Part shown: piece by piece, positions 49,401 to 59,411 of the stretch
How the letters are laid out: each line of letters opens with the position of its first letter
How positions within the stretch are numbered: the stretch's first letter is position 1
Assembly: GCA_930367215.1 (NCBI GenBank)
Contig: OV884059.1
Coordinates: 158,284,511 to 158,348,510 of the forward strand
DNA: 64,000 nt
From: Pollenia angustigena
Taxonomy: Eukaryota > Arthropoda > Insecta > Diptera > Polleniidae
Direction of reading: 5' to 3'
Made by a program: the position numbers and the translations under genes
The notes under the pieces: generated by a model
What the model was told of the DNA's origin: nothing
What the model saw: only the letters and a program-made list of their open reading frames with translations
Databases searched by the model: none

Positions 49401-49819
49401 GACATGAGTTATTGAGAATTAAATTTAATTTTGCAATAGACAAGGTAAATTCTTTTTTTTTTCTTATGTTTGGGGAATCCATAGCTAATAGTTTTTTTTT
49501 CCATAGTTGTGAGCATCACTTTTTAAACCGGGACTCTGTAATAATAATAATAGTAATGGTTGGTTTGGTTGACGTGGGTCAAGAACCTCCCCAACTACTG
49601 AAGCTAGCGGCTAAGACGGGTCCCACCGACCCCACGTCACTCAATATAAATAAGGATAGGATGTGTTTCTGATAGATTCTGAAAAATTAACGTTCACGTT
49701 TATTGCCGAGTGGTATTAAGCCTAACGTGTTGTTTTTTTAGAAAAAGAGGGTCACATTTTTTCATTCCACCTCGATATACCAGCTATATAAAATTTTTTT
49801 TTTGTAATAAACCATTACA
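46456..49819 (+). repeat. 5' LTR of the Gypsy-group element (3364 bp)
   Basis: Starts TGTAATATGTGAATATCCC and ends AATAAACCATTACA (TGTAAT...ATTACA termini). It has the same length as the 3' LTR at 55798-59161. Reading both copies I found two substitutions (near 49346 and 49434) and two one-base homopolymer differences (A run near 48040, T run near 49453), so the insertion is young. A TATAAATA box lies at 49645-49652 and an AATAAA at 49806-49811, placing transcription start and end signals in the last 200 bp. The rest is AT-rich and noncoding. Confidence 0.95.
49645..49652 (+). promoter_or_regulatory. TATA box in the Gypsy 5' LTR
   Basis: TATAAATA in a less AT-rich context, 168 bp before the end of the LTR; the counterpart in the 3' LTR is at 58987-58994. 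It probably directs genomic RNA synthesis starting some 30 bp downstream. Confidence 0.5.
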
Positions 49820-49824
49820 TAAAA

Positions 49825-49842
49825 TGGCGCCCAACGTGGGGC
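49825..49842 (+). other. Primer-binding site (tRNA-Lys type)
   Basis: TGGCGCCCAACGTGGGGC lies 5 nt after the 5' LTR. It is the sequence known as the tRNA-Lys1,2 (CUU) primer site of several retroviruses and of some Gypsy-group elements. Confidence 0.9.
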
Positions 49843-50804
49843 CTAAGATTTTCGATAGGTTTTGTGTCGTAAGATGGATTATTTTGTCGAGGATTTAGGT
49901 CTCCATTCAAGACCAAATATTAGGAATTTTTTTTTAATATTATTGATTTGATTCCTATGTAATATTCGGTCATGAATATTCTTTTTCAATAAAGCGGTTA
50001 CAGTTTATGTTATAAATTTTTAAATAGAAGAGTTAATTGAACATGTATTTTGTAATAAATTTTAAACCCATTTTGGAATTCGACTACTTGTCGGTTAATT
50101 GGAACGAGTAGATTCGACCTTTTGGCTATTTATTATTCCTTTGCAATTTCTGGTTTTATTCTCATGTTTTGTTTGAAAATTTAGAGGATAGTTGATTATC
50201 GCGTTTAATTTTATAGGAAAGTTTCAAATAGTTTTTCTGGAATATTGAATTGTTGTTTCTTTAGGCGAAGTTCAATCCGAATAAACATTTTTTAATTTGA
50301 ATATAGTTTTAAACCCGGAATTAATATATCCGTACAATAGCTTAATTTTTATTTAAATAATTTGTGTCGAATTTAAGTTTAGTAAGCAGTTTTTTTTTGA
50401 AATAAAAATTTTAAATTTTTATTAAAAGGAACGATTTCTTTTCTTTCAACCCCCTGTTAAAGGATAGTCTGTTGATAATAACTTATAGTTACGAGATTTA
50501 TATATATATTTTTTTAAGTAAAAGTCGGTGAGAATTTTCTTCTAGTTAGTCTTACTTAATAAATAAGATCGGCTTTTTGATTCGAATTTTCATTAATTGA
50601 AAATTTTACTCTAATTTAAATAACTGTTGATAAATTCTTTAAGAGTAAAAATTTATTTTTCCGTTTAGTTTTTGTTATTTATTAGTGTTCTCTGTGGTAT
50701 TAGTTGCTTCTGTGTGTCAAAAATTTGATCGCATTAGTCTCTGTATACAGGAATATTTTTTTTTTTGTGGAAAATTTCGTTGTTGTTGTTTTATAGTTTT
50801 CGCG
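49843..50804 (+). other. Untranslated leader of the Gypsy element
   Basis: About 960 bp between the primer site and the gag ATG, AT-rich, without a supported ORF. Packaging signals would be expected here but cannot be recognised by eye. Confidence 0.6.
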
Positions 50805-52406
50805 ATGGCTGTTTGTCGTAGTACTGAGGATATTCCGTCAGTCGCCGATACCCCATTAGGACCAGCATGTTCATTGTGTGAAACGGAAATGCAAAATAAT
50901 TTAGATTGTGTGACTACTAGTTGCAAACATACCTTTCATAAGGAGTGCATAATGAAGTGGCTTTCAAATTCTCAGGAATGTCCAAATTGCAGGAAGTTGT
51001 GTCATAAAAAAGATTTAGATTCAATTGGTTCTAGATCAATGGCAAATTTGCGCGGTAGGGGTCGTGGGTCGGCAGCTAAAAGATATAACACTAGAGGTTC
51101 TAGATTGCAGGAGGAAGTGACAGAATCTGCGCAGGCATTGCAAATTGAGGCCGAGGAAAATTCAGCTATTCAACGTAAATCACAGGAATTAAATAATTCA
51201 CTGAATAACCAAAACAATTCGCAAGATTTTTCACAAAATCTTCACAATTCTACTCGCACTTCAGTAGGGAATTCAATACGTGGTCGTAGAAATACCAATA
51301 ATACGAGTAGATTAAATCGTATGACTCAGATGATTGAAAGCACTGTTCAACGTGTATTAATGAACATGAGTATAAGTCCTAGACAACCAGTTCAAAATGT
51401 ACAGGCATTACCTTTGCCACAAATACCAATAATGAACGAACAACAAAATGAGGTTGTTAATAACTCCACAACTCGAAATCAAAATGTTGTTGAAAATCGT
51501 GAACATAGAAATAGAATAATTTCAAATGTTGGTAGTATAAACCCAGATAGAATAACAACAATGATTCAAAGTTGGAACGTGAAATTCGATGGATCATCGA
51601 AGGGTTTGAGGTGTGAGGAATTTCTTTATAGAATTCATGTTTTGACAGTTGACAATTTTAACGGTAACTTTGAGGATACAGTATGTAAGAATTTGCATGT
51701 GTTACTAACCGGGAAAGCCAAGGACTGGTTTTGGCGATACCATAAAATGGTTAACCGCATTCAATGGGATTCATTTTGTCTGGCTCTTAAGAAACAATAT
51801 CAGGATTTTAGAACAACATTTGATATCCGAGAAGAATTGCATAACAGAAAGCAAAAACAATCAGAATCTTTTGAAGTTTTTTTCGATGCGATAACGGAGA
51901 TTGTAGACAGGCTAGCAGTTCCATTAGAAGACGACGAATTGATAGAAATTATAACAAGAAACTTAAGACCGGAAATACGTCACGAACTGTTGTATGTAAA
52001 AGTACGTTCTATTGGTCATTTAAAGGAACTATGCCAGAAACGGGAGCTTCTTTTTAACGAAGATTTCTTTCGACGTATTCGTAATCAGAATAATTTGGTT
52101 CAACAAAGAAGGGTTGCTGGTGTGGAATCAATTCCTGTTGCCGGCGAAAATTTAGCTATATCGAACCAATTAAGCGAAGATAGAACGGATTTAGAAATAA
52201 ATGCGGTATCTAATTCAAATAAAATTATTAGATGTTGGAACTGTGAGGAAGAGGGACACTACTGGGACATGTGCTTGAAGGATCGTAAAATTTTTTGTTA
52301 TGGGTGTGGCCTCCGAAATGTTTACAAGCCTCAATGTGTTAACTGCTTAAATAAGGCAAAAAACTCAAAAAACTTTCCTTACAACAACCGAGAGAATCCA
52401 ACCTGA
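50805..52406 (+). CDS. Gag protein with N-terminal RING-H2 finger
   Basis: The first ATG of the frame (50805) gives 533 residues. Residues 22-62 form a RING-H2 finger with all eight ligands: C22, C25, C40, H42, H45, C48, C59, C62, plus W52. In host proteins RING-H2 domains recruit E2 enzymes for ubiquitin transfer. A long Asn/Gln-rich linker follows. Residues from about 253 to 400 match the retrotransposon Gag fold (WNVKFDGSS... LLTGKAKDWFWRY). A CCHC knuckle lies at 477-490 (CWNCEEEGHYWDMC). A second knuckle-like motif at 498-511 has the right Cys spacing, but Val replaces His. Gag assembles virus-like particles and binds RNA. The reading frame ends 45 nt after two slippery sites that lead into pol. 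Confidence 0.92.
   Translation: MAVCRSTEDIPSVADTPLGPACSLCETEMQNNLDCVTTSCKHTFHKECIMKWLSNSQECPNCRKLCHKKDLDSIGSRSMANLRGRGRGSAAKRYNTRGSRLQEEVTESAQALQIEAEENSAIQRKSQELNNSLNNQNNSQDFSQNLHNSTRTSVGNSIRGRRNTNNTSRLNRMTQMIESTVQRVLMNMSISPRQPVQNVQALPLPQIPIMNEQQNEVVNNSTTRNQNVVENREHRNRIISNVGSINPDRITTMIQSWNVKFDGSSKGLRCEEFLYRIHVLTVDNFNGNFEDTVCKNLHVLLTGKAKDWFWRYHKMVNRIQWDSFCLALKKQYQDFRTTFDIREELHNRKQKQSESFEVFFDAITEIVDRLAVPLEDDELIEIITRNLRPEIRHELLYVKVRSIGHLKELCQKRELLFNEDFFRRIRNQNNLVQQRRVAGVESIPVAGENLAISNQLSEDRTDLEINAVSNSNKIIRCWNCEEEGHYWDMCLKDRKIFCYGCGLRNVYKPQCVNCLNKAKNSKNFPYNNRENPT
52358..52373 (+). promoter_or_regulatory. Two tandem -1 frameshift slippery heptamers
   Basis: In the Gag frame the codons GCA AAA AAC TCA AAA AAC contain A AAA AAC twice (52358-52364 and 52367-52373). 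A-AAA-AAC is a classic -1 slippery sequence. Pol is in the -1 frame and is open from 52355, just before the first site. A 7-bp complement pair, TTTCCTT at 52374-52380 and AAGGAAA at 52430-52436, could form a weak downstream stem. Confidence 0.8.
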
Positions 52407-55400
52407 TTTTAAGCAATGAAAATGAATTAAAGGAAAATTTAAAGTTAGACGATAGTAGAATAGGAATTTTGAAGAGAATTTATAGTAATGTTACTGAATT
52501 GAATAATGAATTTGTTAGTAAAAATAATAACTTATATAACATAAGGCCCTTGCATGAGAGATTAGAAAAATATATTAGAGCAAGATCTAGAATTTTTAAT
52601 GATAGTAAGTTAGATCAAAATATAGTTAAAAAATATAAAAGGTCCACAGTACGTATGAGGAATTTTTATAGAAAAATTAGAAAGGCCCAACGATTATGTG
52701 TATCTTCAATAATTGATTCAATTAAAGATGGACGGTTGTATGCGGAAGTGAATTTCTTAGATAAAAGTGAATTAGGTTTATTGGATACAGGTGCGAACAT
52801 TAGCTGTATAGGAAAGGACTTAGCGTTGGAAAATTTCTCGTGTTACCCGGGATTTAAAAAAATAACATCTATGGTGAAAACGGCAGATGGAAAAGCTCAT
52901 GCTGTCACTGGATTAATTCAAGTTCAAATGCATTACAAAAATAAAATTGACAAAATCAGTTTGTATATTGTTCCAAATCTGAGCCAAAGATTAATTTTAG
53001 GGTTAGATTTTTGGAGGTCATTTGGATTAATTGGGAATATCGTATCTGGGGTTACATTAGATAATAAAACAGAAGATAATAATGACGATGAGTATCCTTT
53101 AACAATGCTACAAAGGCAGCAGTTAGAATTAGTAAAATCTTTTTTCCCAAATTTTGAAGTCCAAGGTCTCGGTAAAACCACATTAATTACACATAACATT
53201 GATATTGGATCGGCAAAACCAGTGAAGCAGAGGTTTTACCCAGTGTCACCAGCCGTTGAGAAACTAATGTACGCAGAGATAGATAGAATGTTAAGTTTGG
53301 GTGTAATTGAAGAAAGTAATAGTGCGTGGAGTTCTCCAATGAGATTGGTAGTGAAGCCAGGAAAGGTACGTTTATGCTTAGATGCAAGAAAAATTAATAT
53401 GTATACGGTGAAGGATGCATATCCGTTACCCAATATAGAAGGCATTTTTGCAAGGTTACCGAAAGCAAATATTATTTCTAAGATAGACTTAAAGGACGCT
53501 TATTGGCAAATCGCTTTAGAGGAAAATTCAAAGCCCATTACTGCATTTACCATCCCCGGACGACCGCTGTACCAATTTACAGTCATGCCATTCGGCTTAT
53601 GTACAGCACCGCAAACAATGTGTCGTCTCATGGACTCTATAATTCCACCAGAGCTTAAGCACTCAGTGTTCGGATATTTAGATGATGTTTGTGTTGTTTC
53701 TGACACATTTGAAAATCATCTTTCGGTATTAATGAAACTAGCAGAGCAATTCAAGAAAGCGAACTTAACTTTGAATGTAAAGAAAAGCAAATTTTGTGTG
53801 AAAAGGGTACCCTACTTAGGTTATATTATAGGTGATGGAGGAGTATCAACTGATCCGCAGAAAATTGAATCCATTTTAAACTGGCCAACACCGAAAAGTT
53901 TAAAACAGGTGAGAGGATTTCTCGGTCTAACGGGATGGTATAGGCGCTTCATTGCAAACTTTGCTGATATTACTCATCCAATTACCGAGGTTCTTTCGAA
54001 AAAGAGAAAATTGGAATGGACTAGCGAAGCAGCGGAGGCATTTGAGAAAATTAAGAAAGTTTTAACTACAGCACCCGTATTAAGAAACCCTGATTTTAGC
54101 AAAAAGTTTTATATTCACTGTGATGCCAGCGATTTTGGTATTGGGGCTGTGTTAGTACAGTTAGGTGATAATGGAGAAGAGTATCCGGTGGCTTTCATGT
54201 CAAAAAAATTAAATAAGGCGCAGAAAAATTATTCCGTCACGGAAAAAGAGTGTCTGGCCGCAATAGAGGCCATAGAAAGATTTAGATGTTACGTGGAATT
54301 ACAAAATTTTGAGGTTATCACTGACCACAGTAGCTTGGTGTGGCTAATGAGACAGCCAAATTTGAAGGGAAGGTTAGCTCGGTGGGTTTTGCGGTTGCAA
54401 GCATACAAATTTAATATAAGTCACAGAAAAGGTAGGGAAAATATAGTACCAGACGCGCTAAGCAGAATGTATGAAAGTGAACTAGCCTCTATTGAGTTGA
54501 TAGGCCCGGAGGTAGATTTACATTCAGTGCACTTCTTAGATGAGGAGTATATAATGCTTAAAAACAAGTTTTTGGAAAAAGAAAGTTCTTTCCCTGACAT
54601 AAAAGTTATGGATCGCTATATATACATGCGAACCCAATTCTCTACCGGCGATGAAATTGTTGATTCGAACTCCTGGAAATTATGGATTCCCGACAAACTC
54701 AAGCCAGAGATATTGAAAAGGTTTCATGACTCGGTTTTAGCTGCTCACGGTGGAGTAGGAAAAACGTTAGAGTTAATTAGGAGATATTTTTATTGGCCGG
54801 GGTTGGCAACTGACGTCAGAAATTATGTAAGAAGTTGTGATACTTGCAAAGCCACAAAAGCTTCTAACAAAAAACTTACACCAGAAATGGGAAAAATGCC
54901 TTCATCAGAAAGACCTTTTCAAAGATTTTATATCGATATCTTAGGTCCATATCCAAGGAGTAAAAGAGGATACATTGGGTTGTTAATTATATTAGACCAT
55001 TTTTCAAAATATCACTGGTTGTGTCCATTAAGGAAATTTACGGCTTCGGTGATAATCGAGTTTATGGAGAAACAGATATTTCATCAATATGGTGTTCCAG
55101 AAGTGGTAGTAAGCGACAACGGAAGCCAATTTAAAGGAAATGAATTTAATGCATTTTTGACAAAGTTTGGCATAACTCATACGTATACAGCTTTTTATTC
55201 ACCACAAAGTAATGCGTCTGAAAGAGTGAATAGATCAATTATTGCGGCAATACGAGCATATTTAAAAAAGGATCATAGGGATTGGGACGTTAATATATCA
55301 GCGATAAGTTGCGCTCTTAGAAATTCAATTCACAGTTCCATTGGTATATCTCCCTACCAAGCATTGTATGGCTTTGATATGGTGACCCATGCCTCAACAT

Positions 55401-55750
55401 TTCCATTGCTTAGATCCATTAACTGCTTAGGAAGCTCGGATATTAGACTCGAAGGAAAAGATAAATTAACTATTTTGAGAAACCAGATATCAGAAAATAT
55501 TAAAAAGGCATATGAAGTGAACGTTAAGCAATATAACTTAAGAGCTAGACCAATTTCATACAATATAGGTCAAGAAGTGTTCAGACGAAACTTTGCTCAA
55601 AGTAGTGCAGATCGAAGATTTAATGCTAAATTAAGTCCAATGTTTGTAAAAGCTAGGGTTAAAAAGAAATTGGGAAACTGTTATTATGTTTTAGAGGACC
55701 TAGACGGAAAAGGTGTAGGAACGTACCATGGTAAGGACATTAAACCATAA
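52361..55750 (+). CDS. Pol polyprotein (protease, RT, RNase H, integrase) made by -1 frameshift
   Basis: The pol frame is open from 52355 and has no early ATG, so expression as a Gag-Pol fusion by -1 frameshift at 52358-52373 is the simplest reading; the start given is the first pol-frame codon after slippage at the first site. Protease: DTGA at 52784. Reverse transcriptase: LKDAYWQI, MPFGLCTAP and YLDD at 53675-53686. RNase H: CDAS at about 54119 and ITDHSS. Integrase: an HHCC zinc region near 54726-54846, then catalytic D54935, D55115 and E55220 (first base of each codon). The last two give DD35E spacing. The C-terminus has a GPY/F-like region with KLSPMFVKARV. No stop or frameshift is seen. 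The protein replicates and inserts the element. Confidence 0.93.
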   Translation, partial: KLKKLSLQQPRESNLILSNENELKENLKLDDSRIGILKRIYSNVTELNNEFVSKNNNLYNIRPLHERLEKYIRARSRIFNDSKLDQNIVKKYKRSTVRMRNFYRKIRKAQRLCVSSIIDSIKDGRLYAEVNFLDKSELGLLDTGANISCIGKDLALENFSCYPGFKKITSMVKTADGKAHAVTGLIQVQMHYKNKIDKISLYIVPNLSQRLILGLDFWRSFGLIGNIVSGVTLDNKTEDNNDDEYPLTMLQRQQLELVKSFFPNFEVQGLGKTTLITHNIDIGSAKPVKQRFYPVSPAVEKLMYAEIDRMLSLGVIEESNSAWSSPMRLVVKPGKVRLCLDARKINMYTVKDAYPLPNIEGIFARLPKANIISKIDLKDAYWQIALEENSKPITAFTIPGRPLYQFTVMPFGLCTAPQTMCRLMDSIIPPELKHSVFGYLDDVCVVSDTFENHLSVLMKLAEQFKKANLTLNVKKSKFCVKRVPYLGYIIGDGGVSTDPQKIESILNWPTPKSLKQVRGFLGLTGWYRRFIANFADITHPITEVLSKKRKLEWTSEAAEAFEKIKKVLTTAPVLRNPDFSKKFYIHCDASDFGIGAVLVQLGDNGEEYPVAFMSKKLNKAQKNYSVTEKECLAAIEAIERFRCYVELQNFEVITDHSSLVWLMRQPNLKGRLARWVLRLQAYKFNISHRKGRENIVPDALSRMYESELASIELIGPEVDLHSVHFLDEEYIMLKNKFLEKESSFPDIKVMDRYIYMRTQFSTGDEIVDSNSWKLWIPDKLKPEILKRFHDSVLAAHGGVGKTLELIRRYFYWPGLATDVRNYVRSCDTCKATKASNKKLTPEMGKMPSSERPFQRFYIDILGPYPRSKRGYIGLLIILDHFSKYHWLCPLRKFTASVIIEFMEKQIFHQYGVPEVVVSDNGSQFKGNEFNAFLTKFGITHTYTAFYSPQSNASERVNRSIIAAIRAYLKKDHRDWDVNISAISCALRNSIHSSIGISPYQALYGFDMVTHASTFPLLRSINCLGSSDIRLEGKDKLTILRNQISENIKKAYEVNVKQYNLRARPISYNIGQEVFRRNFAQSSADRRFNAKLSPMFVKARVKKKLGNCYYVLEDLDGKGVGTYHGKDIKP

Positions 55751-55797
55751 TTGATTTCCGGCTAATCTGTACAACAAGTTGCCATATTATCCGGTTT

Positions 55798-58700
55798 TGT
55801 AATATGTGAATATCCCTTTTCGTATTTTTTTTTCTGAATTTGCAAAATGTCACCCATAATATTAGCTAAATCCACAAATGAGTTATCATTTTATTTACTG
55901 AAAAAGATACTTGATTTTTAAAGATAATTTTAAATATTATTATTGATTAACGGATCACCAACTGGTATAAAGAGTATGTTCAGTTAGATTTGTTGCATTT
56001 CATTAATAAAACTTACCACTTGAAGTTTTATGCAGGTGCTACCAACTTCTAACAATATTAAGAACATTCAAGCATTTCCAATAAAATTAGCTAAAGAACC
56101 TACCATATTGAATTTCAAAGAAGTAAGTTAGGGCCAAAATTAGACGCCATCATTCTTTTCATTTTTGTCCACCAACCTTACAACATACAAGGCTAACGAA
56201 TTTTTGAAGGAAGACGCTGCGTTTTTATAACCAATAAAAGGAGTATATTGAAACTAATAAAATTTTAAGGTAATTAGTGCCATTATCTCCAGTGAGTCCT
56301 TGTAAATTTTTATTTTACTTATCTTTAGATTACAAAAAAACATTTTGGTTTACTTTCAATAGAACAACTTATAAAGTTTTGTAAGAAACGAAAAAGAACA
56401 TAATTTGCAACGGACACCATAATTAATTATTGGTAAAATTGAACAAATTCTCAGCTTTTTAATGGAAAGGACAATTACCTTAAAAAAACGACAGCAAGGT
56501 TCTTCATTTAATTCAAGGAAATAGATAAATCCCTAATTCTGCGGGTTATAGAACCTTGGATTAAAAAAGTGTTAACTTTCGTCTTTGATACACTTCAAAA
56601 TTCAAGATCAGGTAAAAATCATATTTAAAGTTATTAATTACAACAAAAAGGCAGTGGAATTACAAAAACTATTTTTTTTTTGATAGATACACATGTTTTT
56701 TTGGGAGAGGGATTCTCAGCTAGTCTCCAATTTAAGGAAAATCGTCACAAAGAAGAATTGTGCTAGGTCTCTGACGCAACAACTAATGTGTCAAAAGCCA
56801 GTTATTTTTGGGCAGTGAAAGAAAGTTGTCAAAAAAGTGTTTGTTCCCTTAGAAAATTCCTGAAAAAAATTACTTTTTTCAAAAAACATATAATTAAATT
56901 AACAAAAAACAGAATTTTTCAAGTTAGTGCATAAAAATAATATTAAAATCGTATGTTAAAATCCAAATGGTTGATAAAGTAAAAACTATGAATAATATCA
57001 ATTAACCATGTTGTTGTAGCATAGTGTAACGAAATCAGTTAATTTTCGGTTAAAATTAAAGATTTTTAGCAATATATGCTTTGGGAATAAAAATTGTGGT
57101 AAAAATTAAAAGAATAATTAAATGTTAAAATAAATATGTATTTATCAAAAATTTCAAAGTTAAAATGACGACGGCTTTACATAATGATTTTTTGTGTGAG
57201 TAAAAAAAAATTATCGCAGATGGTAAAAAATTAAAAAAACAAAACGTAAACTTAATAAAGTAAATTTAATAGTTAAAATTTAAATGAATTAAAATCCCGT
57301 AAAGGTAAAATTTTGAGAAAAGATAAAATAAAAATAGAAATTATTAAAAGAAAATTGTAGTAACACTGTGATAATTAAAAAAAAAAAAAAAAAAAAAATT
57401 CAATTTTTTAAAAATTAAAAAAAAAAAGAAGTAAGAAAAAAGGTGTAAAAAAAAACCATTTAAAAAACTATGAAAAAGAGGATAACGGATAAAACAAAAT
57501 AATCAACTAAGAACCACAAAGATCAATGAAGAGAGCGGGGATTTGGAAAGCTTTTCAACGTCACTGCAAGTAAGTGTTTACATACATATTCTCTTTCATA
57601 AATTGGGTACATCAGCTTTGGTGGTTCAATTTTGTTAAAAATTGTAACATTTTTGTCCAAAATATTATTAGCTTTATTTATAAATTGAAAATACATATTT
57701 TTGAAAAGTTTGATCTAAACCGAAAATTGAACCAACAACGCTTATGAACCTTGGTTTTTTCTTCAAAAATCAATGTTTGTTTTTTCTTAATAAATTATAA
57801 CTTCCAACTAAAGTAATAATAAAACTTTAAACATGTCATATTTTAATTTAAAGTTATAAAAAAAAGGTCAAGCTATTTAAATTTATAAAGTTTAAGAACG
57901 AAGTTTTTTAAAAAGAAAAATAGGTGTACATTGATTCTTGAAATTATCACTTTATATTATTCCTTTTTCTTCTTCTTCCAAAATTAAATTTGTTTTTTGC
58001 AATGAAGAAAATAATAAAAATTATCACTAAATAAATGTTAAATATAAAAGAAAGAAAATCGGGAATTAAGTAAAATGAAATAATCACAACTCGAAATCAT
58101 TATTCGTAGGCGTAAAAGAGATAAATATATATTTAATTAAACTCGATTTTTTAAAACGTAATTAAAACAAATTGAAAAATAATAAATTTAAAAGTCACTA
58201 CACTTTTCGGTACTTCTTGTTAGTTCTCGATCCGGTTCACCGCTTAGTTATATTTCTCTTATGCACAATTGATTTAAATGTGATAATCGCGAATTCTTAA
58301 AAACCTGGTTGATATTATTCATAAAATTTTTATTAATTAATTGATATAAAAATAAAGGAAAAAGAAAAAATTGATTGAATGTTAAATATAAATTAGATTT
58401 GTATTAGGTATTGTATTAGATTCGGAGACATTGAAATGTTGAAAATTTATAATTTGAAATTTATTTGTAACTCTTTTATGGATGAGTTTTCTTAAGTGAA
58501 TTTTAGCAAGTTTTTTTTTCAATTTAGTTCCTATTAAATTTTTTGTTAAAAATGTTTAAGAGTTGAGATTTGAAATAAACATAATGTTGGAATAAAACCT
58601 TTTGGACTTATCCTTTGGGGTTGAAGAAAAGTTAATCTAGGCGTTCGGGTTCTTCTTTGAGTTTATCAGTGTTTGGAAGAACAATGGTTAGGGAGGGTAA

Positions 58701-59161
58701 AGATCACTTGGCAGCAACATCATTGCCTCGATTTATTAGATTCGACATGAGTTATTGAGAATTAAATTTCATTTTGCAATAGACAAGGTAAATTCTTTTT
58801 TTTTCTTATGTTTGGGGAATCCATAGCTAATAGTTTTTTTTTCCATAGTTGTGAGCATCACTTTTTAAACCGGGACTCTGTAATAATAATAATAGTAATG
58901 GTTGGTTTGGTTGACGTGGGTCAAGAACCTCCCCAACTACTGAAGCTAGCGGCTAAGACGGGTCCCACCGACCCCACGTCACTCAATATAAATAAGGATA
59001 GGATGTGTTTCTGATAGATTCTGAAAAATTAACGTTCACGTTTATTGCCGAGTGGTATTAAGCCTAACGTGTTGTTTTTTTAGAAAAAGAGGGTCACATT
59101 TTTTCATTCCACCTCGATATACCAGCTATATAAAATTTTTTTTTTGTAATAAACCATTACA
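55798..59161 (+). repeat. 3' LTR of the Gypsy-group element (3364 bp)
   Basis: Near-identical partner of 46456-49819. The 48 bases before it (CATATTATCCGGTTTT at the junction) are not a purine tract, which is odd. TATA box at 58987-58994. Short ORFs in it (58808-59014, 59052 onward) mirror those of the 5' LTR and are not genes. Confidence 0.95.
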
Positions 59162-59411
59162 AAAATTTTTACTTTTTAAAGGAATAAATCATTATTTGTC
59201 TTTTTGTTTTGTTAACCCTGTTTGTTTATCTATATGCTTACTGTACATAAGTTCGGCGCAGCCGAATATTTTTTTTAGTCGTCAAAAAATCGGCCCAAAG
59301 AAGCTCAGCCGCCGCCGCCGAATATTTTTGGTCTTCAGCCGCCGCCGAAAATTTTTAATCGGCTTGCTTCTCTGGTTTGATGCTCTCGAGATTGAAGGAT
59401 TTTGATACAGA

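Larger units (their letters stand above)
46456..59161 (+). mobile_element. Full-length Ty3/Gypsy-group retrotransposon with giant LTRs (12.7 kb)
   Basis: Two 3364-bp LTRs flank a 5978-bp internal region with a primer site, gag and pol. The tRNA-Lys-type primer site and long LTRs recall the Osvaldo/Ulysses group of Drosophila, but I cannot place it by phylogeny. No envelope gene exists: pol stops 47 bp before the 3' LTR. Gag carries an N-terminal RING finger. All catalytic motifs are intact. The element sits inside hAT B. Confidence 0.95.
44826..59374 (+). mobile_element. hAT element B (1.84 kb) split by a 12.7-kb Gypsy insertion
   Basis: The left end CAGAGAAGCAAGCCG is mirrored at the right end (CGGCTTGCTTCTCTG, 59360-59374), with a perfect 8-bp duplication GTTTGATG. 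Subtracting the Gypsy element and one 4-bp target copy leaves about 1839 bp. Both subterminal regions are unusually GC-rich for the window, with multiple TCAGCCG and CCGCCGCCG blocks in both orientations, as expected for transposase-binding repeats. A transposase C-terminus remains at 45474-45990. A palindromic MITE at 46081-46252 lies between it and the Gypsy insertion. Confidence 0.9.

Noticed and set aside
49412..49672. 86-codon ORF at the end of the Gypsy 5' LTR and its 3' counterpart
   Set aside because: The start differs between the two LTRs because of homopolymer length, and the frame spans the TATA box region; it is an LTR by-product.
55751..55797. Envelope gene after Gypsy pol
   Set aside because: Only 47 bp separate the pol stop from the 3' LTR, so no env is present.
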